DNA of 64,000 nucleotides from Streptomyces shenzhenensis (GTDB lineage Bacteria; Actinomycetota; Actinomycetes; Streptomycetales; Streptomycetaceae), in assembly GCF_003688995.1 (NCBI RefSeq), contig NZ_PENI01000008.1:1-64000 (forward strand), in the 5' to 3' direction. The translations under genes and the position numbers were made by a program. The first letter of the stretch is position 1. Each line of letters starts with the position of its first letter. Of the stretch, positions 45,301-53,349 are shown piece by piece. Under the pieces are notes generated by a model that did not search any database, had not been told where the DNA came from, and saw only the letters and a list, made by a program, of their open reading frames with translations.

Positions 45301-45390
45301 TCATGGACGGACGAACCTTGATGCCACTGCCGAACAAGACAGACCGAACGCGCAGGACCGCTCACGCGCACGGCTGCGGAACAGAGAGTC

Positions 45391-45876
45391 ATGCGCGACG
45401 AATCCCGAGTCATCCGCATCGGGCCCCAGGACGTCGAAGGAGCCGCGGCCATGCATCGCAGATGCTCCGTGCATACGCTGTGGAGCCGCTATCACCGGGC
45501 CATGGGCGATCCGCGTTCCTATCTGCGCACGCTGCTCGCACGACCGGGCTCGGTCCATCTCGCGGTGCGACGGACCTCCGGTGACATCGTCGCGGTCGCC
45601 CACCTGATGCCGGACAGACAGAACGCGGAAGCGGCACTCCTCGTGGAGGACGACTGGCAGAACAGCGGGCTCGGCAGCCGCCTCCTGCGCGGACTCGGCG
45701 CCCAGGCCGTCAGGGGCGGCTGGAAGGAGGTCTACGGGCTCATCCTGCCCGGCGACGAGAGGATCCCTGTCATCCTGCGCCACGCCTCCGTGCCCGTCCG
45801 CCGTCTGTCCGAGGGGGGCGTCACCACGGTGTGGGCCGAGACGGACCGCATCGCGACCGCGCTGCGTCTTCGGTGA
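45391..45876 (+). CDS. GNAT-family N-acetyltransferase
   Basis: 161 residues from ATG 45391, with AGAGAG upstream. GNAT core: SVHLAVRRTSGDIVAVAHLM (strand 4 region), EAALLVEDDWQNSGLGSRLL (acetyl-CoA loop, Q/RxxGxG/A variant as QNSGLGSRLL) and WKEVYGLILPGDERI. The N-terminal region (MHRRCSVHTLWSRYH) is that found in GNATs attached to acetyl-CoA synthetase-like proteins. It is transcribed divergently from the NmrA-like gene under what looks like an ECF41 promoter. Acceptor unknown. Confidence 0.82.
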   Translation: MRDESRVIRIGPQDVEGAAAMHRRCSVHTLWSRYHRAMGDPRSYLRTLLARPGSVHLAVRRTSGDIVAVAHLMPDRQNAEAALLVEDDWQNSGLGSRLLRGLGAQAVRGGWKEVYGLILPGDERIPVILRHASVPVRRLSEGGVTTVWAETDRIATALRLR

Positions 45877-45919
45877 ACCGAGGCGGCCTCAGGTGTGCGG
45901 GGGCGGGCGGCAGCGCCGG

Positions 45920-46315
45920 TCAGGGAGCCGGCGCGAGGGTGGCCGGCGCTCCGTGCGAGACCATCCGCGCACAGGGGCACAGCGCATGGGCCTTCTCCAG
46001 GAGCGGGGCGGCGATCTCCGGGGCGATGTCCGGCCACTTGACCACCAGGTCGACGCGCAGGACGTAGCCGCTGCCGCCACCTGGAACCGGCCCGAACCCG
46101 ACCGTGGCCGCCACGGCGATCGCGCCGGGACCGAGTGTGGCCTGTCGTGCCACCAGGCTCAACGTGCCGTGGAAGCAGGCGGCGAACAACTGCTCGGGAT
46201 TCGTGCCCCGGCCACGGTCTCGGCCTGTCCCGCCGACAGGGGATACGAGACGCCGGGGCCGAGGCAGGGCCCACTGCACCGCGGCGCAGTCCGCGCCGGG
46301 TTCCCCGCCGAACAT
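45920..46315 (-). pseudogene. OsmC/Ohr-like protein, N-terminally abnormal
   Basis: 131 residues from ATG 46315, without a ribosome site. From about residue 37 it matches Ohr: RGTNPEQLFAACFHGTLSLV with the peroxidatic Cys, VGFGPVPGGGSGYVLRVDLV, and ALLEKAHALCPCARMVSH with the resolving Cys. Compared with the family, the usual AGYA between QLFA and ACFH is missing and the first about 35 residues are not recognisable. Both thiols remain, so residual activity is possible, but deletions near the active-site helix suggest decay. Intact Ohr reduces organic hydroperoxides. Confidence 0.55.
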
Positions 46316-46344
46316 GTTTCGGGAGGGGCGGATGCCGTCACTCG

Positions 46345-46371
46345 TGTCACAGATGCGCGGCGCGTCCGGTC
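46345..46371 (+). promoter_or_regulatory. ECF41-type promoter for cupin gene
   Basis: TGTCACA (46345-46351), a 16-bp spacer and GGTC (46368-46371), 99 bp before the ATG at 46470. Confidence 0.72.
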
Positions 46372-46469
46372 ATCACTGGAAGACGGCCATGGGGAGCGGG
46401 CGCGCGAGAACCGCCCGACGGACAGTGTGCCGGGCCCATGGCGCCGTGGACCGATGGAGGTGCAACACG

Positions 46470-46913
46470 ATGTCGCAGAAGGACGCAGTGAACGGGACCG
46501 GTGAGCAGCCACGCTCGGAGGCGTGGAAGACCGCGGTGAAGATGCTGCAGGATGCCGCACCGCTCACCATCCCCGAGGGTGCCTCGGCGATGACGATTCA
46601 CGTCGAGTGGGAGCCCGGTGACCCGGGAACCCCGCCCCACCGCCACTCGGGACCGGCCTTCGGGTACGTCATCGAGGGCGCGGTCCGCTTCGAGCTCGAA
46701 GGCGAGCCCGAGCGTGTGGTGGAGGCCGGCGGGACGTTCTGGGAGCCGGGTGGTGATGTCATCCACTACCAGGACGGCAACGCGCTGACGGACGCACGGA
46801 CCCGCTTCGTCGTGACCATGATGTGTGCGCCGGGCAAGCCGATGCTCGAACTGGTCGACGAGGACGAGCTGGCACAGCGTGCCTCTCTGCGCACCCCGCG
46901 GCCCGCCGCCTGA
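46470..46913 (+). CDS. Small cupin protein
   Basis: 147 residues from ATG 46470, with TGGAGG 9 bp upstream. A single conserved barrel: PGTPPHRHSGPAFGYVIEGAV supplies HxH and Glu, RVVEAGGTFWEPGGDVIHYQ the second histidine. A cytoplasmic quercetinase-like or detoxification cupin of unknown reaction. Placement behind an ECF41-type promoter adds it to the putative stress regulon. The longer open frame upstream spans the promoter and is rejected. Confidence 0.82.
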   Translation: MSQKDAVNGTGEQPRSEAWKTAVKMLQDAAPLTIPEGASAMTIHVEWEPGDPGTPPHRHSGPAFGYVIEGAVRFELEGEPERVVEAGGTFWEPGGDVIHYQDGNALTDARTRFVVTMMCAPGKPMLELVDEDELAQRASLRTPRPAA

Positions 46914-47190
46914 CCTCCCATTTTGCCTACGGCATGCTGACAGCGCAGCCGAGTCGACCATCTCCTGCACACCGTCATGGCTGTGGCCATGGCGGTGATG
47001 CCGTGGACCGGGGGGTGCGTGCTGCCAGAGGTGCAGCCGGCCTGGTTCGCGTCCGCCGCTGTGTGGTTCCCGCTGAGCGCTGTCCGCCACCGGCAGGAAT
47101 CGAGGCCGGTCGCGGCGGCACGGAGGCAGCCGTATGCGGCCGGAACCGTGCACCACTGTCCGCCGGGCCCCGGCGAGGCTGTCACAGATC

Positions 47191-47622
47191 ATGTTTCTCC
47201 GTCTCGAACAGCCGGCGCTGCCCGGCGCCCCGGCAGAGGGTGACCACTACGAGACGATCGGGCAGTTCTACGACGCGATCGAGCAGGGCCTGCGCCACCT
47301 GTGCGCCGAACTCGGCGAGCCTGAGGTCTTCTGCGGTGACCCGGCCCGCCAGGTCACCGCAGGTCCGTTCGCCCACACCGGCGGGCAGTTGACCGCGGTC
47401 ACCGACCTCGGCTCGGCACTGGCGGCGTTGGAGGAGATCGTCGAGCAGGGCGAGGGCACGGCACGCGGCGCCGTCTGGGACGGGGACCGCCTCGCCGGCA
47501 TCCATCCGATGCGCCCCGATCCGCGGCGTGCCGACCACCCTCTGGGCATGGAGATGCCCGACGGCGACGGCACAACGGCCGGGCCGACCTTCGAGTACGC
47601 CGAACCCGGACGCCGCCGGTGA
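47191..47622 (+). pseudogene. Fragment of ferritin-like (VioB-type) protein
   Basis: 143 residues from ATG 47191. GDHYETIGQFYDAIEQGLRH, AELGEPEVFCGDPARQVTAG and LEEIVEQGEGTARGAVWDGD correspond to the central-to-late part of ferritin-like proteins related to the VioB iminophenyl-pyruvate dimer synthase family. The N-terminal four-helix half with most metal ligands is absent, and the C-terminus diverges after IHPMRPDP. No in-frame upstream extension restores it. It is best read as a truncated relic, although a short expressed protein cannot be excluded. Confidence 0.6.
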
Positions 47623-47707
47623 GCGCCCGCGCATGCGTCCGGCAGCGCACCGGCGCAGGCTGGACGCAGGACCGCCTGACCCATCGGCGCAGGACAGGAG
47701 ATACCCC

Positions 47708-48439
47708 ATGAAGATCGCAGTGATCGGTGGAACCGGACTGATCGGGTCGCAGGTCGTGCGGAAGCTGGCCGCGGCCGGACACGAGGCCGAACCGCACTCC
47801 ATGTCCACGGGTGTCGACGTGATCAGCGGCAAGGGACTGGAGGAGGCGGTGGCCGGCGCCGCCGTTGTCGTCAACCTGACCAATTCGCCGACCTTCGACG
47901 ACGCCTCCCCGGCGTTCTTCCGGACCTCGATGGACAACCTCCTGGCCGCCGCGCAGAAGGGCGGGGCCGGGCACGTCGTCATCCTCTCGATCCTCGGCGC
48001 GGACCGGGTACCCGAGGCCGCCTACTACCGGGCCAAGGTTCTTCAGGAAGACATCCTCAAGGCCGGGCCGATCCCCTACTCGATCGTCCGCGCCACCCAG
48101 TTCATGGAGTTCATCGACGCGGTCCTGTCCTGGACCACCGAGGGCGACACGGTCCGCCTGCCCAGCACCCCGCTGCAACCGATCGCCGCCCAGGACGTCT
48201 CCGACACCGTCGCGGAAGTGGCCGTCGGCACCCCGCTGAACGGCACCCTCGGCATCGCAGGACCCGAGGTGTTTCCCCTCGACGACCTCGGCCGGATCAC
48301 CCTCGACGCGCACCCCGACGGCCGCACCGTCGTCACCGACGACACCGCGGGCATCTTCGCCGCCGTCAGCGGCGATGCGCTCATCGCCAGGGGCGACGCC
48401 CGTATCGCCCCCACCCACTACCGCGACTGGCTCTCCTGA
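47708..48439 (+). CDS. NmrA/NAD(P)H-binding SDR-like protein (paralogue 2)
   Basis: 243 residues from ATG 47708 with GGACAGGAGA upstream. VKIAVIGGTG-type opening (KIAVIGGTGLIGSQVVRKL), VVVNLTNSPTFDDASPAFFR, and GPIPYSIVRATQFMEFIDAV align along the length with the gene at 44379. It follows the ferritin-like relic. Unlike paralogue 1, no GTCACA-N16-GGTC promoter is visible nearby. Enzymatic role unknown; the family includes quinone or nucleotide-sugar oxidoreductases and redox sensors. Confidence 0.88.
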   Translation: MKIAVIGGTGLIGSQVVRKLAAAGHEAEPHSMSTGVDVISGKGLEEAVAGAAVVVNLTNSPTFDDASPAFFRTSMDNLLAAAQKGGAGHVVILSILGADRVPEAAYYRAKVLQEDILKAGPIPYSIVRATQFMEFIDAVLSWTTEGDTVRLPSTPLQPIAAQDVSDTVAEVAVGTPLNGTLGIAGPEVFPLDDLGRITLDAHPDGRTVVTDDTAGIFAAVSGDALIARGDARIAPTHYRDWLS

Positions 48440-48524
48440 ACCGCCCCCGCGCCAGAAGCCCGTCAGCGCCGGTCATCGGCTGAACACCTAAAGATCCAGC
48501 GGCGGCCGGCGATTGCCACGGGGA

Positions 48525-48562
48525 GACCCCGTACTCGATTGCCGGAATCCGCGTACGGGGTC
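48525..48562. terminator. Hairpin between convergent NmrA-2 and SDR genes
   Basis: A perfect 10-bp stem GACCCCGTAC / GTACGGGGTC with an 18-base loop; its right arm reaches the SDR stop codon. A nested smaller stem ACGGGG/CCCCGT overlaps the left arm. Confidence 0.7.
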
Positions 48563-49325
48563 AGACCAGCTCAAGTCCTCCGTCGACGGTCAGCACCTGA
48601 CCCGTGATGTGCTGGCCCAGGGGATCGGCGATGCGCACGATCCAGCCCGCGACGTCCTCCGGGGCACCGAGCCGGCCCGTCGGGATGCGGTCACGTTCAT
48701 AGTCGAACATCCCGTCGACGGCCTCCTGCGAAAGGCCGGCCGCGGCCAGGACGTCCGTCGTGGTGGGACCGGGAGCGATCGCGTTCACCCGTACCCCCTC
48801 GGCCGCGAGTTCCAGTGCCCAACTCCGTGTCAGCTGTTCCAGGGCGGCCTTGGTGGCCGCATAGTGGGCTCCGCCGGGCAGCGGGCGGTGGCCGTACGTG
48901 CTCGATACGTTGACGATGGAACCCGAGGAGTCCCGCAGGTGCGGCAGCGCCGCGTGGGCGAGCATGCTCGGGGCCGTCACATTGAGGTCGAAGAGGCGGG
49001 CGATCACTGACGGGTCGGTCTCCGCCAGCGGCATCACGGCAGTGGCGCCCGCGTTGTTCACGAGCACATCGAGTCGACCCCACCGTGCGAGGGTGTCGGC
49101 CACGACGATCTCCGCGGCGCCCTCACGGCAGATGTCGAGGGGCAGAATCGCGATGTTGCGGTGGGCGCGAGCCGTCTCCTCCAGGGCGTCCTGGCGGCGT
49201 CCCACGCCGAGGACGTGTGCCCCCGCCCCGGCCAGGGCGAGCGCCGTGGCACGGCCGATGCCCGACCCTGCTCCGGTGACGATGGCGACGCGGTCCATGA
49301 AGTGCGGTGGGGTTGAACTGGACAT
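48561..49325 (-). CDS. SDR-family oxidoreductase
   Basis: 254 residues from ATG 49325, with GAAGGAAA upstream. Complete classical SDR: VAIVTGAGSGIGRATALALA, LVNNAGATAVMPLAE, catalytic Ser in VNVSSTYGH, YAATKAALEQL (Tyr-x3-Lys), and VRVNAIAPGPTTTD. It corresponds to the oxidoreductase member of the COE set that accompanies ECF41. Its promoter is nearly identical over 42 bp to that of the carboxymuconolactone decarboxylase-like gene 4 kb away. Substrate unknown. Confidence 0.92.
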   Translation of the reverse strand: MSSSTPPHFMDRVAIVTGAGSGIGRATALALAGAGAHVLGVGRRQDALEETARAHRNIAILPLDICREGAAEIVVADTLARWGRLDVLVNNAGATAVMPLAETDPSVIARLFDLNVTAPSMLAHAALPHLRDSSGSIVNVSSTYGHRPLPGGAHYAATKAALEQLTRSWALELAAEGVRVNAIAPGPTTTDVLAAAGLSQEAVDGMFDYERDRIPTGRLGAPEDVAGWIVRIADPLGQHITGQVLTVDGGLELV

Positions 49326-49412
49326 GGTTTCCTTCGTACGACGTTCGTGGGGCCCGGCCGACGCCGGCCGACGCCGGGCGTCGGCCGGGCGGACAGGCCG
49401 GTACACACGACT

Positions 49413-49439
49413 GACCGAGCGGCCCCGTGATGTGTGACA
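49413..49439 (-). promoter_or_regulatory. ECF41-type promoter for SDR gene
   Basis: On the minus strand TGTCACA (49439-49433), a 16-bp spacer, GGTC (49416-49413), 88 bp before the ATG at 49325. The 42 bp from 49400 to 49441 match 53337-53378 with three mismatches. Confidence 0.82.
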
Positions 49440-49542
49440 GGCGGCCCGCCGGGCACGCCCCCACCGTCGTGCAGGAACTCGGCGGCCGGTTGCAGCAGTT
49501 GCAGTGCGCACCGGGCCGCGGGTGCGGAGCACCACAGAGGCA

Positions 49543-49569
49543 CGTCACAAGATCTGTATCTGTTCGGTC
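49543..49569 (+). promoter_or_regulatory. ECF41-type promoter for degenerate sigma gene
   Basis: CGTCACA (49543-49549), a 16-bp spacer, GGTC (49566-49569), 67 bp before the ATG at 49636. Differs from the others at the first base only. Confidence 0.65.
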
Positions 49570-49635
49570 TAGGACATCAGGATGACTGCCGCGGTGGCTG
49601 TCTTGTGCGGTGCCGTGCGAGAGGGAGGATGCCGT

Positions 49636-50442
49636 ATGGACCGTGCCGATGACGCGGTGCCGATCGCGGAGCTGCTCGACGAACGGCGTCATCTGCTGGA
49701 CGTCGCCCACTGGATGCTGGGCAGCAGCGGTGCGGCAGAGACCGTCGTCGACGAAACCTACCGACGGTGGTTCGCGCTGTCCGATCCGGCTCGGGCACGG
49801 ATCACCGCGCCGCGTTTCTGGCTGGCCGAGGTCACCGGCAGCATCTGCCTGGCCCGGCTGATCCTGCCCGGCAACGACCACACCTGCGCGAGGGAGGGCG
49901 GCACCGGCGGCCGGGGGGCCGAACGGGCCGCGTTCGTGCTCGACGATGTGTTCGGGGCGCCGCACACGGTCGCCGACATCGTGCGACACCCGGGACCGGA
50001 GTGCACCGAGCCGGCCGGCGACGCCCGCCGCAGTCTCCGGGCCCGGCGTGCGCGGCACACGGCGCCGCAGCAGCACGACGCGGTCGTCCGCACGGTGCGG
50101 CGGGCCTGTGCGACACAGGACGAGGCCCTCCTGACATCCGTCCTCGCACCCGATGCCGCGGCCTTCTATGACGGCGGCGGCAAGATCCGGGCCCTGGTCG
50201 AACCGGTGCGCGGCAACACCCAGGTCGCCCGCAGCCTGCTCACACTGCTGCCCCGGCATCCGCGCACCGCCCTGCACACCAGGTCCGTCAACGGGCGCAC
50301 CGGCCTCGTCGTGCGCTACGACCACCTGGTCGCCGCGGTCATCAGCCTCGACGTCGCCGACCGCCACGTCATCCAGATCTGGGCCGTCCTCAACCCCGAC
50401 AAGCTCCGTACCTGGAACCGCCCCAGCCCCACCCGCCGCTGA
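49636..50442 (+). CDS. ECF41-like protein with degenerate sigma region
   Basis: 268 residues from ATG 49636 with GGGAGG 7 bp upstream (an in-frame ATG at 49582 lies beside the promoter and is less likely). The C-terminal SnoaL-like part carries the ECF41 motifs DGGGK (near residue 178) and NPDKL (near 256). The N-terminal region resembles sigma2 (ELLDERRHLLDVAHWMLGSS, VVDETYRRWFALSD), but the sigma4 helix-turn-helix is poor and WLPEP is absent. It may be a regulator that competes with the intact ECF41 factors rather than a working sigma factor. Under its own ECF41-type promoter. Confidence 0.72.
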   Translation: MDRADDAVPIAELLDERRHLLDVAHWMLGSSGAAETVVDETYRRWFALSDPARARITAPRFWLAEVTGSICLARLILPGNDHTCAREGGTGGRGAERAAFVLDDVFGAPHTVADIVRHPGPECTEPAGDARRSLRARRARHTAPQQHDAVVRTVRRACATQDEALLTSVLAPDAAAFYDGGGKIRALVEPVRGNTQVARSLLTLLPRHPRTALHTRSVNGRTGLVVRYDHLVAAVISLDVADRHVIQIWAVLNPDKLRTWNRPSPTRR

Positions 50443-50496
50443 CACATCCCATGCGTCCACAGCCGCTGTGCCGGGTACGGCCGGGGCGTTGCCTGA

Positions 50497-51417
50497 TCAG
50501 GGGCCGAGTGCCGTCGTGTGGCGAGAGCGCGAGCCGATGAACGCGGAGATCTTGCTCGGGTTGAACACCCACATCACCTGGTGAACGCCCTGATGGGAGG
50601 CCGCCACCGTCAGGAAGGCCCTGGGCCGGCCGTCCCGGTGGAGCAGCACGCCGCTGCGCCCGTTGGCCTCGACGGGACGGACGTGCACCCCGCGCCAGAA
50701 CCGCGGACAGGCGGTCGACAGGTTCGCCACGCGAGCGCGGCCCAGGACGGGGATGCGAGCGGCGCCCCGGATGCCGTTGCCGTCGGACAGGCTGACGGCG
50801 TCCGGGGTGAGGAGAGCCTCCAGCGAGGCCACATTTCCTGTCCGTGCCGCCGAGACGAAGGCATCGAGGAGCCGTTGGTGCTCCACCGCGTCCACGGTCT
50901 CCCGCTGCTCGGCAGCGAGATGCCTGCGGGCCCGGCTCACGATCTTCCGGACGTTGACGAGACTGAGCTGAAGCATCTCCGCGATCTCGGCATAGGCGTA
51001 GTCGAATGCCTCGCGCAGGACGTACGCGGCCCGCTCCGTGGGAGACAGCTTCTCCAGTACGAGGAGCAGAGCAAGCTCCAGCGCTTCCGCCCGCTGAGCA
51101 CCCATCTCGGGGTCGATACTCGTGTCGACGGGTTCGGGAAGCCAGGGGCCGATGTAGGTCTCGCGGCGCACCCGGGCGGACTGGGCCACGTTGATGGCCA
51201 GCCGAGTCGTCGTGCTCGACAGGAACGCCACGGGGCTGACCACGACCGAGCGGTCGGTCTTCTGCCAGCGCAGCCACACCTCCTGAACCACGTCCTCGGC
51301 CTCGACCACGCTCCCCAGCACGCGGTAGGCAATGCCGAACAGACGCGGCCGGAGCTCCACGAAGACAGAAACGGCCTCTTCCAGGGTGCTTTCCGTGGGG
51401 GACGGCTCGCGCTGCAT
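50497..51417 (-). CDS. ECF41-family RNA polymerase sigma factor (SigJ-like), copy 1
   Basis: 306 residues from ATG 51417. Sigma2 about 15-85 (LRPRLFGIAYRVLGSVVEAE, DVVQEVWLRWQKTD), linker with GPWLPEPVDT, sigma4 about 110-165 (PTERAAYVLREAFDYAYAEI, EMLQLSLVNVRKIVSRARRH), then the SnoaL-like domain that controls activity. The DGGG motif is altered to DGNG and the terminal motif reads NPSKI. No anti-sigma gene is adjacent, as usual for ECF41. It has the shared promoter motif, consistent with autoregulation. Confidence 0.93.
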   Translation of the reverse strand: MQREPSPTESTLEEAVSVFVELRPRLFGIAYRVLGSVVEAEDVVQEVWLRWQKTDRSVVVSPVAFLSSTTTRLAINVAQSARVRRETYIGPWLPEPVDTSIDPEMGAQRAEALELALLLVLEKLSPTERAAYVLREAFDYAYAEIAEMLQLSLVNVRKIVSRARRHLAAEQRETVDAVEHQRLLDAFVSAARTGNVASLEALLTPDAVSLSDGNGIRGAARIPVLGRARVANLSTACPRFWRGVHVRPVEANGRSGVLLHRDGRPRAFLTVAASHQGVHQVMWVFNPSKISAFIGSRSRHTTALGP

Positions 51418-51494
51418 GATCGTGCTGTCTCCGTTCCTCCGGCCGGCCTGTCGGTGCTCCAGGCGGCAGACGCTCCCATCACCTCTGCCTCACT

Positions 51495-51521
51495 GACCGG
51501 ATGGCTCCGCGTGCTGTGACA
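51495..51521 (-). promoter_or_regulatory. ECF41-type promoter for sigma factor copy 1
   Basis: On the minus strand TGTCACA (51521-51515), a 16-bp spacer, GGTC (51498-51495), 78 bp before the ATG at 51417. Suggests autoregulation. Confidence 0.8.
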
Positions 51522-51673
51522 GGTTCGCCGTGCCGACCCGCCGCCGGCGTGCGGCGGGCGGTCGCCCGTCGCGGCATGTCACTGCCCAGCGGCTGTGAGC
51601 CGGGCTCAGCCGCGGCCCCAAGCCCACGGAGCGGGAGTACAAGGAGATCACCAGTCGGCACTGACGGTGCCGA

Positions 51674-51706
51674 GTCCCGCTCCCGACGCGCTCAAGGGAG
51701 CGGGAC
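51674..51706 (-). terminator. Hairpin terminator of sigma factor copy 2
   Basis: A perfect 11-bp stem GTCCCGCTCCC / GGGAGCGGGAC with an 11-base loop, 18 bp downstream of the copy 2 stop at 51724 in the direction of transcription. Confidence 0.75.
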
Positions 51707-51723
51707 ACCGCCGGGGGAGGCGA

Positions 51724-52623
51724 TCAGGCGCTCAGGGACGCCACGTAGGGCGACAGCTTGGACGGACTCATCACCCACATGATCCGGTCGATCCCCTCGG
51801 CGGACGCATCGATGCACAGCAGCGCCACGGCGTTCCCGCCGGCCGAGACGAGAAGGGACGGCCGTCCGTTGGCCTCGACCCACTGGACGTCCGCTGAGGG
51901 CCAGAACCGCGGCGCGAAGGCCGCAAGGTACTTGGCGACCCGCAGCCTCCCGATGACCGGGATCCTCGAGGCGCCGCGCATCCCGCCGCCGTCGGTGTAG
52001 CTGACGACGTCCGCGGCGAGGAGTTCCTCCAACGCCGGCAGATCGCCCGTCTGCGCCGCGGCGAGGAACACTTCCAGCAGCCGCCGGTGCTCAGCCGGAC
52101 CGACCCGCTTCCTGCGCTCGGTGGCCAGATGCTTGCGGGCACGGCTCACCAGCTGGCGCGCGTTGGCCTCGCTGGTCTCCAGGATGTCCGCGATCTGGTG
52201 GTACGGGTAGTCGAAGGCCTCTCTCAGGACGTAGGCCCCGCGTTCCACGGGGTTCAGCTTTTCCAAGAGGAACAGAACCGCCAGCTCGAGCGCCTCGGCT
52301 CGTTCCGCGCCCACGTGCGGGTCCGGACCGGTGTCGATGGGTTCGGGAAGCCACGGCCCGATGTACGACTCCCGCCGCACCCTCGCGGACTGGGCGAGGT
52401 TGATGGCCAGCCGTGCGGTGACCGTGGTCAGGAAGGCGGTCGGCTCCAGGACGTTCGTGCGGTCCGCGTTGTGCCACCGCAGCCATGTCTCCTGGACGAT
52501 GTCCTCGGCCTCCACCGAGCTGCCGAGGACCCGGTACGCGATGCCGAAGAGCCGGGGCCGTGCCGCAAGGAATGCCTTCGTCGCCTGGTCAACGGCATCG
52601 GCGTCATCATTCCCGGCGTGCAT
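51724..52623 (-). CDS. ECF41-family RNA polymerase sigma factor (SigJ-like), copy 2
   Basis: 299 residues from ATG 52623, with GAAGGGA upstream. Sigma2 (ARPRLFGIAYRVLGSSVEAE, DIVQETWLRWHNAD), GPWLPEPIDT, sigma4 (PVERGAYVLREAFDYPYHQI, DILETSEANARQLVSRARKH), and a SnoaL-like domain with TDGGGMRGASRIPVIGR and SPSKL. It aligns closely with copy 1 but keeps the canonical DGGG. A GTCACA at 52711-52716 (minus strand) is present, but the expected GGTC 16 bp later is not, so this copy is probably expressed differently and could be the regulon's driver. Confidence 0.93.
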   Translation of the reverse strand: MHAGNDDADAVDQATKAFLAARPRLFGIAYRVLGSSVEAEDIVQETWLRWHNADRTNVLEPTAFLTTVTARLAINLAQSARVRRESYIGPWLPEPIDTGPDPHVGAERAEALELAVLFLLEKLNPVERGAYVLREAFDYPYHQIADILETSEANARQLVSRARKHLATERRKRVGPAEHRRLLEVFLAAAQTGDLPALEELLAADVVSYTDGGGMRGASRIPVIGRLRVAKYLAAFAPRFWPSADVQWVEANGRPSLLVSAGGNAVALLCIDASAEGIDRIMWVMSPSKLSPYVASLSA

Positions 52624-52779
52624 CGTTGTCCCTTCCGGCGACGAGACCACCATGCTACAAGCAGCCACAGCGTACGTTCGCGGCAGCGGGCGGGCACACC
52701 GAGTCAACACTGTGACCACACGGTGGCACTCATGTCGTGAACGCCGTGCGCTCGCGAAAGGCTGCTCCAGCGGTTGACG

Positions 52780-52816
52780 GCCGGGGCTCCCCGCTGCGCG
52801 AGCGGGGAGCCCCGGC
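52780..52816 (-). terminator. Strong hairpin terminator of CMD gene
   Basis: A perfect 16-bp stem (GCCGGGGCTCCCCGCT and complement) with a GCGCG loop, 18 bp past the stop at 52835. Confidence 0.9.
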
Positions 52817-52834
52817 ATGTGTGTCTGGTGGCGG

Positions 52835-53308
52835 TCAGCCGAACTGGCCGGGCTGGTAGTCGCCGGCGGGCTGCTGGTTGATGACGTTGATGCGGTTGTA
52901 GGCGTTGATGACGGCGATGAGGGAGATCAGCGCGGTGAGCTGCTCCTCGTCGAAGTGCTCGGCGGCGTTGGCCCATGCCTCGTCGGTGACGCCGCCGGCC
53001 GCGTCGGCGATGCGGGTGCCCTGTTCCGTCAGTTCGAGGGCGGCGCGTTCGGCGTCGGTGAAGACCGTGGCCTCGCGCCAGGCGGCGACCAGGTTGAGCC
53101 GCTGCGGGGTCTCACCGGCGTGTGCGGCGTCCGTGCTGTGCATGTCGGTGCAGAAACCGCAGCCGTTGATCTGGCTTGCGCGGAGCTTCACCAGTTCCAG
53201 GACGACGGTCGGCAGCGTCGAGTCCGCGATCACCTTGTTGGCCGAGTTGATGTGCTTGAGCACCTTTGCCCCGAGAGGGTTCCCGAAGTAGTTGAGGCGC
53301 GATTCCAC
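52835..53308 (-). CDS. Carboxymuconolactone decarboxylase/AhpD-family protein
   Basis: 157 residues from GTG 53308, placed by AAGGAGA; the long open frame upstream is rejected. The AhpD-like core reads LVKLRASQINGCGFCTDMHS with the CxxC redox pair and distal His, followed by WREATVFTDAERAALELTEQ and ALISLIAVINAYNRINVINQ. Proteins of this type reduce peroxides through a cysteine pair or act as decarboxylases. This is the C member of the COE target group known for ECF41. Its promoter has the shared motif 42 bp upstream of the start. Confidence 0.92.
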   Translation of the reverse strand: MESRLNYFGNPLGAKVLKHINSANKVIADSTLPTVVLELVKLRASQINGCGFCTDMHSTDAAHAGETPQRLNLVAAWREATVFTDAERAALELTEQGTRIADAAGGVTDEAWANAAEHFDEEQLTALISLIAVINAYNRINVINQQPAGDYQPGQFG

Positions 53309-53349
53309 GGTGATCTCCTTGCGATCCGATGGGGGAGGTACACACGACT

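Larger units (their letters stand above)
49326..49635. other. Divergent regulatory region with two ECF41-type promoters
   Basis: 310 bp between the minus-strand SDR and the plus-strand ECF41-like gene. It contains the two promoters annotated separately and no gene. A GCCGACGCCGGGCGTCGGC-like direct/inverted G-C stretch occurs around 49359-49387. Confidence 0.75.
51418..51723 (-). other. Intergenic region between two ECF41 genes
   Basis: 306 bp carrying the ECF41-type promoter of copy 1 and the terminator of copy 2 (annotated separately). No gene. Confidence 0.75.

Noticed and set aside
47180..47203. TGTCACA before the ferritin-like relic
   Set aside because: No GGTC/TGTC at the 16-bp spacing used by the other seven; kept only as a remark in the relic finding.
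52711..52717. GGTCACA upstream of ECF41 copy 2
   Set aside because: Sixteen bp later the sequence is CCCG, not GGTC, so not counted as an eighth regulon promoter.
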